Below, one piece after another: positions 1 to 5,937 of a DNA stretch of 6,157 bases; the first letter of the stretch is position 1, and each line of letters starts with the position of its first letter. The notes below the pieces were generated by a model. It was not told the DNA's origin and made no database searches. It saw only the letters and a list, made by a program, of their open reading frames with translations. Made by a program: the position numbers and the translations under genes. The stretch comes from Planctomycetaceae bacterium (GTDB lineage Bacteria; Planctomycetota; Planctomycetia; Planctomycetales; Planctomycetaceae): positions 8,962-15,118 of the forward strand of contig JAESQE010000155.1 in NCBI GenBank assembly GCA_016765335.1. Reading direction: 5' to 3'.

Positions 1-2799
1 CTTCAAGTTCGAGTGACTGATGATGGTGTGCCTTCACTGAGTGATGTGGGGACGATTCATATTGACCTGCTGAACCTGGATGATGGAGCCAGAGTGCCAT
101 TCTTTGATGGCTTTGAATCTTATTCGGTCGTTAATCCTCCAGGAACACCACTGCCTGCTGGCTCACCCTGGGTCACAAAGAGTTCCCGCCTGGGACGAGC
201 TTGGGTGACAGATTTGTATCAACCATTTGAAGGAAAAAAACACCTTCTGCTTGATTCAAGTGTGATTGATAATGAAGGCTCATTGAATGAAGTGATTCTT
301 GAAGTGAATCCGAATGGGGCTGAGCAACTGTTCTTCGAATTCATGGAACGGGAATATCTTGATGAAGATCACTTTATGCCCGCAGTGTTTAATGGATCAG
401 TTGATGCAGACGGAGTGGCCATCAGTTCTGACGGGCATACATGGTACCGTTTGGTTAGTTTGACGGGGAATACTTCAACCAACGAGTATCAGCAATTCAG
501 TTTCAACCTGACAACTTTTGCCGCAGAAGTTGGGATTGATATCAGCACCAACTTCTTCCTGAAGCTTCAGCAGTTTGATAATTTTCCTGTAGAATCAGAC
601 GGGATCGCATTTGATAATATTCGCTTGTCTAACAGCAGTTTGGTGAATTATGCACCTGTTGTTGAAGATCAGTTGATCTACTTGAATGAAGATCCTTTAC
701 CGGGATTAATAGTAGGGCATGTGCAGGCCAGCGACCCCAATGCTGGTGATGCTCTTGCTTATGAAATCACCTCAGGAAATGAGACCGGAGCATTCTCAAT
801 CAATTCGATGACCGGAGTAATTCGAGTCGATGATCCGACCCTGATCGATTACGAAACGAATCGAGTCTTCCGCCTTGGTATCAAAGTCACGGATAGTGGA
901 ATGCCTTCGCTGTCTGATACTGCATTGATTACTATCCAAGTAAAAAATGTAGAAGAACGAGAAGCATTGTTCTTTGACGATTTTGAATCAGGAACACTAA
1001 CTCAATGGACAACAAGTTCAACGAATGTGGGGCGTATTCAAGTAACGACTGCGAATGGTCCTGCCAACGGTGCAAATCATCTGACATTTGATTCTTCATC
1101 GAATGAAGCAGCAAATAGCTTGAATGAAGCTCAATTCAGTTTCAATGGAACTAACTTCAGCGAGATAATGCTGAGTATGAATCAAAGGGAGTTCAACGAC
1201 GAAGATCATCCGCTCCCTGCGATGTTTACAGGTTCAGTGGAAGGTGATGGGATTTCTTTGAGTGTTGATGGCACAAATTGGTATCGACTTGAGAGCCTGA
1301 CAGGGCCGGCATCAACCCAAGAGTATCAGCTTAAACAATACGACTTAAGTGCATTTGCAGCAGATAACGGCTTGAATTTGAATCAAACTGTTTATGTGAA
1401 GATTCAGGCTTATGACAATTTCGAAATCCCATTTGATGGAATGGCCTTCGATGACGTTCTTGTTGACGCAGTTCCTGGCTCTTTGGGACCAGTTGTAAAT
1501 AATGCTCAGGGGATTGCTGGTTTAGCAATTGACGGTGGTCAGTTTAACTGGAGCGTCACTTCACTCAATGGTGGTGTCGCGAACGGACAAACTGAATCTT
1601 GGGGATCTTCAGGGGCAGCTTCCCAAGGAGTTCTTGAAGTAAAGACTGGTGACTTCAATGGCGATGGTCGAGACGATGTTGCTCTGCAAAATAACAATGG
1701 CGAGTGGTGGATTGGTTTGTCTGATGGTACGACATTCAATCAGTACCGCTGGACTCATTGGGGAGCGACCTTCACCAATGTTGTTGTAGGTGACTTTAAC
1801 GGCGATGGTCGGGACGATTTACTTGGGATGACTGACAGCGGTGCATGGTGGGCAGCTGAGGCTCAAGGGACTCAATTTGGGAATCGCTTATGGGGTAAAT
1901 GGAATACCCCATCGTATTGGCAAGATATTCAAGTTGGCGACTTCAATGGCGATGGACTCGATGACATTGTAGGTCGCGGGAATGCCGGTTACTGGTGGAC
2001 TGGGATTTCAAATGGTACTAATTTCCAGGCATCCGTTTGGGGAAAATGGAGTTCAACTGTGAATTGGCAGGATGTCAATGTGGGAGATTTCAACGGCGAT
2101 GGACTGGCCGATATCACAGGACGAGCAGACAATGGAAGATGGTTTACAGGAGTTTCGCAAGGTGATCGGTTTGCGACATCAGCTTGGGAAAAATGGAGTT
2201 CAACGGTGAATTGGCAGGATGTCAATGTGGGAGATTTCAACGGCGATGGACTGACCGATATCACAGGACGAGCAGACAGTGGCAGATGGTTTACAGGCGT
2301 CTCTCAAGGTAGTCGATTTGCGACATCAGCTTGGGGAAAATGGTCATCGACTGTTAATTGGAATGATGTTGTCGTTGGCGATTTCAACGGAGATGGCAAA
2401 GATGATGTCGCGGGAAGACTTGATGATGGGGCTTGGTGGAATTCCCTTTCTCAAGGGACTAACTTCCTGAATCAGAAAGGAGTTCGATGGGATGGTTCTC
2501 TGACCTGGGTTGCTGTGACAGTGGGAGCATATAACGCACCTGCAATTCCAGTGACGCCACCACCAGCAGCTCCCGTTTTCGTGCTTAGTAGCGGGACGAG
2601 TTCGACTCAGAACTCTCAGAGCAGTTCTTCATTGGTCTATCAGGCTGAGGAGTCCTCGGATGATCAAGATCGCACTTCAGGTTCGACAGACAAGAAATCA
2701 TCGGATTCTTCAACTGAATCTTCACTTCAGTCGAGTGATTCCTCGGTTAATGAATTATTTGGTGATCAAGGGCTGCTTGATTTGCTTTCGAACTTTTAG
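1..2799 (+). CDS. Large cadherin / jelly-roll / FG-GAP repeat surface or secreted protein, 3' part (5'-truncated by window)
   Basis: The frame is open from base 1 (LQVRVTDDGVPSLSD…), so the gene starts upstream; the GTG at 13 lies inside a cadherin beta-strand and is not a start. The visible 932 residues contain, in order: the end of a cadherin-like repeat (1-32), a jelly-roll/MAM-like domain (about 34-212), a complete cadherin repeat (216-320; VVEDQ, ASDPNAGD, DYET, VTDSG), a second copy of the jelly-roll domain (324-490), an FG-GAP/VCBS propeller (about 505-846) with six DFNGDG calcium-loop motifs, a Pro-rich linker (847-858) and a Ser/Asp-rich tail (859-932). Such proteins are typically exported and act in adhesion or as cell-surface structures; the ligand cannot be read from sequence. 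No LPXTG or PEP-CTERM signal and no C-terminal membrane helix is seen. The gene ends at a strong terminator and appears to be a separate unit from the Hsp70 gene. The architecture is firm; the exact role is unknown. Confidence 0.9.
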   Translation, partial: LQVRVTDDGVPSLSDVGTIHIDLLNLDDGARVPFFDGFESYSVVNPPGTPLPAGSPWVTKSSRLGRAWVTDLYQPFEGKKHLLLDSSVIDNEGSLNEVILEVNPNGAEQLFFEFMEREYLDEDHFMPAVFNGSVDADGVAISSDGHTWYRLVSLTGNTSTNEYQQFSFNLTTFAAEVGIDISTNFFLKLQQFDNFPVESDGIAFDNIRLSNSSLVNYAPVVEDQLIYLNEDPLPGLIVGHVQASDPNAGDALAYEITSGNETGAFSINSMTGVIRVDDPTLIDYETNRVFRLGIKVTDSGMPSLSDTALITIQVKNVEEREALFFDDFESGTLTQWTTSSTNVGRIQVTTANGPANGANHLTFDSSSNEAANSLNEAQFSFNGTNFSEIMLSMNQREFNDEDHPLPAMFTGSVEGDGISLSVDGTNWYRLESLTGPASTQEYQLKQYDLSAFAADNGLNLNQTVYVKIQAYDNFEIPFDGMAFDDVLVDAVPGSLGPVVNNAQGIAGLAIDGGQFNWSVTSLNGGVANGQTESWGSSGAASQGVLEVKTGDFNGDGRDDVALQNNNGEWWIGLSDGTTFNQYRWTHWGATFTNVVVGDFNGDGRDDLLGMTDSGAWWAAEAQGTQFGNRLWGKWNTPSYWQDIQVGDFNGDGLDDIVGRGNAGYWWTGISNGTNFQASVWGKWSSTVNWQDVNVGDFNGDGLADITGRADNGRWFTGVSQGDRFATSAWEKWSSTVNWQDVNVGDFNGDGLTDITGRADSGRWFTGVSQGSRFATSAWGKWSSTVNWNDVVVGDFNGDGKDDVAGRLDDGAWWNSLSQGTNFLNQKGVRWDGSLTWVAVTVGAYNAPAIPVTPPPAAPVFVLSSGTSSTQNSQSSSSLVYQAEESSDDQDRTSGSTDKKSSDSSTESSLQSSDSSVNELFGDQGLLDLLSNF
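100..1470 (+). repeat. Two copies of a cadherin + jelly-roll supermodule within the surface-protein gene
   Basis: The jelly-roll-like domain occurs twice, starting FFDGFES (base 100) and FFDDFES (base 970), an offset of exactly 870 bp or 290 codons. The two copies share the core DEDH..PA.F.GSV, then DG…S.DG..WYRL.SLTG, then ST.EYQ, FAA..G, DNF and DG.AFD. The preceding cadherin strand is also repeated (VTDDGVPSLSD at base 13, VTDSGMPSLSD at base 886). The unit is therefore a cadherin repeat plus a jelly-roll domain, diverged at DNA level but clear in protein. Further copies may lie upstream of the window. Confidence 0.8.
1510..2540 (+). repeat. FG-GAP/VCBS repeat array, seven units forming a probable seven-bladed beta-propeller
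   Basis: A unit of pattern G.WW…S.G..F….W..W……VGDFNGDG..D repeats along this stretch. DFNGDG begins at 1651, 1792, 1939, 2086, 2233 and 2380. The spacing is 141 bp once and then exactly 147 bp (49 codons) four times. A seventh position, 147 bp on at 2527, reads GAYNAP and has lost the acidic loop. Seven tryptophan-rich strands can be counted, the first (GGQFNW…ESW) being the most diverged. Seven units fit the usual FG-GAP propeller fold; the D-x-N-G-D-G-x-x-D loops are typical calcium sites. Confidence 0.85.
2044..2337 (+). repeat. Near-identical tandem 147-bp duplication inside the propeller array
   Basis: Bases 2044-2190 and 2191-2337 are tandem copies of one blade-sized unit, with only about 11 differences in 147 positions by eye. 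Several of these are in third codon positions. The other units of the array share the period but are much more diverged in DNA, so this pair is the youngest duplication or has been kept alike by gene conversion. The phase is an exact multiple of three, so the reading frame is kept. Confidence 0.85.
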
Positions 2800-2844
2800 T
2801 CAAAAGTGTGGTGTTGAGCAGTATTCCATTCAGTGAAATACCTC

Positions 2845-2884
2845 AAACGCTCCGAGCCTTGCAAAAGACTCGGAGCGTTTTTTT
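2845..2884 (+). terminator. Strong Rho-independent terminator after the surface-protein gene
   Basis: A perfect 12-bp stem pairs AAACGCTCCGAG (2845-2856) with CTCGGAGCGTTT (2869-2880). Within the loop a further 3 bp (CTT/AAG, 2858-2860 with 2865-2867) close on a GCAA tetraloop of the GNRA class after one C-A mismatch. The stem runs into seven T residues (2878-2884). It lies 45 bp after the stop codon at 2797-2799 and separates the surface-protein transcript from the Hsp70 region. Confidence 0.93.
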
Positions 2885-3177
2885 GCTTGAATAAAGACAC
2901 CGGTGTGTTCGTGTGGACAGTGGCACGGGTGAGGAATTCTCCTTGCCTATCTTGCCGTGAAGGCCGCCTGAGTCTTGAAACCAATCTACTAGCTTATCAC
3001 AATACATCACCAGTCTTTTGATTCACAAACAAACCCACATCTTCAATTACAGTAGACAGTGATTGTGCTTTGGTTGAAAATCGGTGTTGTCTGTTCTTTG
3101 GCAGCAGCAGGTTTTCGGTGCATAGGCAATTTCATTTTGCAGTGGTTGAAATTGAAAACTTCTTTAGTAGGTGACAC
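2885..3177. other. Intergenic region between terminator and Hsp70 gene; no gene recognised
   Basis: These 293 bases contain only short open frames with no recognisable protein features. The Hsp70 promoter should lie here, but no convincing -35/-10 pair was found. No CIRCE-type inverted repeat (TTAGCACTC-N9-GAGTGCTAA) is visible, so HrcA-type heat-shock control is not supported. The only clear signal is the ribosome binding site at the right end. Confidence 0.6.
3169..3174 (+). promoter_or_regulatory. Ribosome binding site of the Hsp70 gene
   Basis: AGGTGA lies 3 bases before the ATG at 3178, within purine-rich TAGTAGGTGACAC. The spacing is a little short. The start is also supported by the protein: the phosphate-1 motif VGIDLGTT begins at residue 9, as expected for an Hsp70 N-terminus. 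Confidence 0.6.
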
Positions 3178-4755
3178 ATGCAGTTTCTTGAAGGCAACAC
3201 TGTCGGTATCGATCTCGGAACAACGTTTTCATCGATTTCACGTCTGGGTGAAAATGGAGAGCCGGATCCTATTGATAATGCGGATGGCAAAACTATCACT
3301 CCCTCGATCATTATTTTAAGTGACGATGGTCAAGTCGTTGTTGGTCCCAGCTTTGAGCGGATGTCAGTTGAAGATCCACAACGCATTGTCGAAGCTGTCA
3401 AACGACAAATGGGAAATAAAGATTTCTTTGTTGTTTACCAGAACAAAAAGCTGACCCCTGAATTTCTATCAGCTTTGATTCTGAAGAAAATGAAGCAAGA
3501 CGCAGAAGAACGCATCGGTCCTATTGTCAATGCTGTCATCACCGTGCCTTACTACTTCAACGATGTTCGTAGAAAAGCAACTCAGGATGCTGGACGAATC
3601 GCGGGCTTAAACGTTGTTGATATCATCAACGAGCCAACAGCAGCCACGCTTGCCTATGCCTGGATTAAGGGAGAGCTAGGAATTCAGAAAGCAGGCTTTA
3701 AGAGTAAAACGATTATGGTCTACGACCTTGGGGGAGGAACCTTCGATGTGACGGTTGTGAAATATACTCCGACAAACTTCAAAGTACTTGCGACCGATGG
3801 CGACGTGATGCTGGGAGGGTTGGACTGGACCCGCCGAGTTGTCGATCATGTATGCGAACAGTTTCTGCAAAAACATGGCTCAGACCCGCGTGAAGATCCC
3901 GAAACTCTTTTGCAGTTCAACCAGGAATGCGAATCTGCCAAGTTGAGTTTGAGTGATAAAGCCCAAGTGCCAGTCAGCCTTTATTACCAGGGAAAAACGT
4001 TAACTGTTGCACTGACACGAGGTGACTTCGAACGCATGACCGCAGATTTACTGCAACGTACGCGTGATACCACCGAGTTGGTTATGCAGCAGGCAGGAGT
4101 GCAACCTGGAGACCTAGATGATATTGTTCTGGTTGGTGGTTCAACCTACATGCCTGCTGTTGAAAAAATGCTGGTTGAAGTCGGCGGTCGGGAACCTTCT
4201 CGTGATGTTTCTCCTGAAGAAGCCGTTTCTCAAGGGGCTGCAATTCATGCTGCGATCTTGGAAGCTCGTGCGACTGGTGGAGAATCACAAGTTGCAAAAT
4301 CAGTGCTTGAGAGATTGCGCTCTGTTGTTACAAGTGATGTGAACTCCCATTCTTTGGGTATTAAGATCACCGATCCCAAGGACAAGAGTCGCAAAATCAA
4401 TCATATTATGATTCCTCGCAACACGCAGATTCCGTTCAGTGTGAGCCAAAAGTTTGTGACAAATTCGGCGAACCAGCGATCCATTCATGTGCATATCCTT
4501 GAAGGGGAAGCATCAGATCCTGCAGCATGCACCATGATTGGCGATTTCCGAATTGTTGATCTCCCGGAGAATTTGCCAGAAGGTTCGCCTGTGGAAGTCA
4601 CCTACAGCTACGACGCCAATGGACGAATTCATGCAACAGCACGAGAAGTAACAGGAAATCGGGAAGCTGCAACGCAGATTGTTCGTGATTCCGGTCTTGA
4701 TTCTAGTGGCGTTGATGCCATGGAGTTGCTGGCTACTGAATATAATGTTGAGTAA
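3178..4755 (+). CDS. Non-canonical Hsp70 (DnaK-family) chaperone without the helical lid
   Basis: The 525-residue product has a full Hsp70 ATPase domain: phosphate-1 loop GIDLGTTFS (10-18), K75 in the VKRQMG stretch (equivalent to DnaK K70), VPYYFND (123-129), NEPTAAT (151-157; E152 = DnaK E171), phosphate-2 VYDLGGGTFD (181-190; T188 = DnaK T199) and adenosine motif IVLVGGST (316-323). A beta-type substrate-binding domain follows from about 388 (SLGI 392-395, MIPRNTQIP, HILEGE, VEVTYSYDANGRIHATA). The protein ends shortly after (DSGLDSS…EYNVE), about 110 residues short of E. coli DnaK (638), so the helical lid is absent. Three features are odd: D148 stands where DnaK has R167, the linker reads VVTS-D rather than VLLL-D, and GGED is GGLD. 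ATP hydrolysis is likely retained; allosteric coupling is probably altered. It is not the housekeeping dnaK: no grpE or dnaJ neighbours are visible. The next gene encodes a J-like membrane protein, its probable partner. Confidence 0.93.
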   Translation: MQFLEGNTVGIDLGTTFSSISRLGENGEPDPIDNADGKTITPSIIILSDDGQVVVGPSFERMSVEDPQRIVEAVKRQMGNKDFFVVYQNKKLTPEFLSALILKKMKQDAEERIGPIVNAVITVPYYFNDVRRKATQDAGRIAGLNVVDIINEPTAATLAYAWIKGELGIQKAGFKSKTIMVYDLGGGTFDVTVVKYTPTNFKVLATDGDVMLGGLDWTRRVVDHVCEQFLQKHGSDPREDPETLLQFNQECESAKLSLSDKAQVPVSLYYQGKTLTVALTRGDFERMTADLLQRTRDTTELVMQQAGVQPGDLDDIVLVGGSTYMPAVEKMLVEVGGREPSRDVSPEEAVSQGAAIHAAILEARATGGESQVAKSVLERLRSVVTSDVNSHSLGIKITDPKDKSRKINHIMIPRNTQIPFSVSQKFVTNSANQRSIHVHILEGEASDPAACTMIGDFRIVDLPENLPEGSPVEVTYSYDANGRIHATAREVTGNREAATQIVRDSGLDSSGVDAMELLATEYNVE

Positions 4756-4766
4756 TGCGGTCTATG

Positions 4767-4808
4767 AATTGGCGTTGAGCGTCGTTGCTCATCGCCAATT
4801 ATTTGAGT
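4767..4808 (+). terminator. Hairpin between the Hsp70 and J-like genes (terminator or attenuator-like)
   Basis: AATTGGCG (4767-4774) pairs with CGCCAATT (4793-4800). After one T-T mismatch, TGAGC (4776-4780) pairs with GCTCA (4787-4791), leaving the loop GTCGTT. The 13-bp stem starts 11 bases after the Hsp70 stop codon. The following tract (ATTTGAGTT) is only partly T-rich, so termination may be incomplete and allow read-through into the next gene. A processing site or 3'-end stabiliser is an alternative role. Confidence 0.6.
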
Positions 4809-4845
4809 TGCGGTTTATTTTATATTACTTGTGCACATAGTCTAC

Positions 4846-4851
4846 GGAGAG
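4846..4851 (+). promoter_or_regulatory. Shine-Dalgarno site that sets a TTG start for the J-like gene
   Basis: GGAGAG is followed by six bases (AATCTC) and then TTG at 4858. This is the only good Shine-Dalgarno sequence near the start. The alternative GTG at 4831 has only A/T-rich sequence before it, and would place this site inside the coding region. Confidence 0.75.
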
Positions 4852-4857
4852 AATCTC

Positions 4858-5871
4858 TTGGCAATTGATGTCTATAAACAGTGGCTTGGAATTCCAGAAG
4901 AATTTCGTCCTCCGACACATTATCACTTATTACGTCTGGTGGACTTTGAAGATGATCCAGATAAAATCCGGGCGCATTACAAGAAGTTGAACACTGTTGT
5001 TCGGAAATATGCTTCTGGTGATTTCATGCTCCAATCTCAGGATTTGCTGAATGAACTTGCCAAAGCGATGCTCTGTTTAACCGATGCAGGGCGTAAGCGA
5101 GAGTATGACGAATCTCTTGGACGCGAATTTGACCAAGGGGAAACGAGTGGCTCCAAGCCGATGCTGCAAGTGCTTTGTACTTGGGGTGATATCGATAAAA
5201 GCCAAATCAAAGAAGTCGAAGAGTTTGCAGACAAGCGTGGCTTATCGCAACGTGATGCCTGTGTGCAGATGAAGTTGGTCTCCGCTGAAAAGGCAGCCAT
5301 GGCTTATGCACAGGAATTAGAGCACTCCTTTGTTGATCTTGAAACAGTGCTACCTGACGATACTGTATTGGATATGGTCCCTAAGAATGTCGTGAAGCGA
5401 AATCGGGTGCTCCCTCTGTTTATTGATGAAGATGTTGTGCTTGTAGCTTGTGTTGATATGCCTGATCACGAGCTGGAAGATGAGTTTCGCTTGCGGTTCA
5501 ATAAGCCGATGCGATCTGTAATCGCGACGCCACTTCAGATTAACCAGGCAATTGCAAAATTTTATGCTCCTGGGGAACGAGACAAAGCCGTTGCGCAGAA
5601 TGTTTCCCCTGGCAAGCGAGCAAAGTCTGGCTCAAAATCTAAAAACAAGGCTGCTGATAAGCCTCAGGAATCGCTTACAGAGGACGAAAAGAACTCACAG
5701 CGGTCCATGGCGATTCTCTTCCTGTGTTGGTCCGTGATCGGCTCTGCACTCGTTGATCAGCTTATTATTAAGGCTTACATTCTTCCCCGCTGGAGCTTTT
5801 TTGTTGGGTTCGTACTAATTATCCCTCCAATCACGTTCTTTCTAATCAAAGATAAACTGTTGAAGAAATAG
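4858..5871 (+). CDS. Membrane-anchored J-like domain / GspE-N (MshEN-like) domain protein, probable Hsp70 partner
   Basis: Starting at TTG 4858 the product has 337 residues and begins MAIDVYKQWLGIP. Residues 1-90 form a J-like domain: HYHLLRL (21-27), a helix from about 34, and a final helix LLNELAKAMLCL…RKREYDESL (63-87) like J-domain helix III. Where HPD should stand the sequence is RKYASGD (49-55), so HPD is absent. Residues about 115-237 match the N-terminal domain of GspE/PilB ATPases (GSPII_E_N/MshEN): the helical part, FVDLETV (158-164), VVKRNRVLPLF (178-188) and IATPLQINQAIAKFY (222-236). The RLG motif used by c-di-GMP-binding MshEN domains is not visible. A Lys/Ser-rich linker (252-282) leads to two hydrophobic segments (about 284-304 and 312-330) and a basic end, which suggests a membrane hairpin with both ends cytoplasmic. 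No ATPase domain follows, so it is not a secretion ATPase. Its place 102 bp after a non-canonical Hsp70 gene suggests joint action; this is inference. Confidence 0.85.
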   Translation: MAIDVYKQWLGIPEEFRPPTHYHLLRLVDFEDDPDKIRAHYKKLNTVVRKYASGDFMLQSQDLLNELAKAMLCLTDAGRKREYDESLGREFDQGETSGSKPMLQVLCTWGDIDKSQIKEVEEFADKRGLSQRDACVQMKLVSAEKAAMAYAQELEHSFVDLETVLPDDTVLDMVPKNVVKRNRVLPLFIDEDVVLVACVDMPDHELEDEFRLRFNKPMRSVIATPLQINQAIAKFYAPGERDKAVAQNVSPGKRAKSGSKSKNKAADKPQESLTEDEKNSQRSMAILFLCWSVIGSALVDQLIIKAYILPRWSFFVGFVLIIPPITFFLIKDKLLKK

Positions 5872-5885
5872 CTGAGCAAATCCAG

Positions 5886-5914
5886 TCCCTGATTGCTGAT
5901 TAAGTAGTCAGGGA
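5886..5914. terminator. Hairpin between convergent J-like and transposase genes
   Basis: TCCCTGATTGCT (5886-5897) pairs with AGTAGTCAGGGA (5903-5914) over 12 positions, two of them G-U, around the five-base loop GATTA. It lies 14 bases after the stop codon of the J-like gene. No T-run follows on either strand, so it is not a classical intrinsic terminator. It could still protect or define the 3' end of the transcript. Confidence 0.45.
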
Positions 5915-5937
5915 GGCTGAATCCGAGTATGAAAAAA

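Noticed and set aside
13..15. GTG as start codon of the large surface-protein gene
   Set aside because: The frame is open upstream to base 1 and the codon lies within a conserved cadherin strand (LQVRVTDDG); the gene is simply cut by the window.
1989..2264. Minus-strand open frame of 91 codons with internal repeats
   Set aside because: Its repetition (SPSPLKSPTLTS twice) only mirrors the tandem DFNGDG units on the plus strand; it has no protein features of its own.
2833..3021. Short plus-strand open frame in the intergenic region
   Set aside because: It runs through the intrinsic terminator hairpin and shows no recognisable protein sequence or ribosome binding site.
3098..3126. Possible sigma70-type promoter: TTGGCA (3098-3103), 17 bases, CATAGG (3121-3126)
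   Set aside because: The -35 is good, but the -10 matches TATAAT at only three of six positions and planctomycete promoters are poorly defined; too weak to list.
2885..3177. CIRCE or other heat-shock operator before the Hsp70 gene
   Set aside because: No TTAGCACTC/GAGTGCTAA inverted repeat or other clear palindrome was found.
4803..4830. Promoter for the J-like gene (TTGAGT with TATATT at 4821)
   Set aside because: The spacing is only 12 bases and no alternative pair has acceptable spacing; the A/T-rich stretch alone is not evidence.
4858..5871. Reading the J-like protein as a GspE/PilB secretion ATPase
   Set aside because: Only the N-terminal domain of that family is present; there is no Walker A or B motif or other ATPase sequence, and the protein ends in hydrophobic segments.
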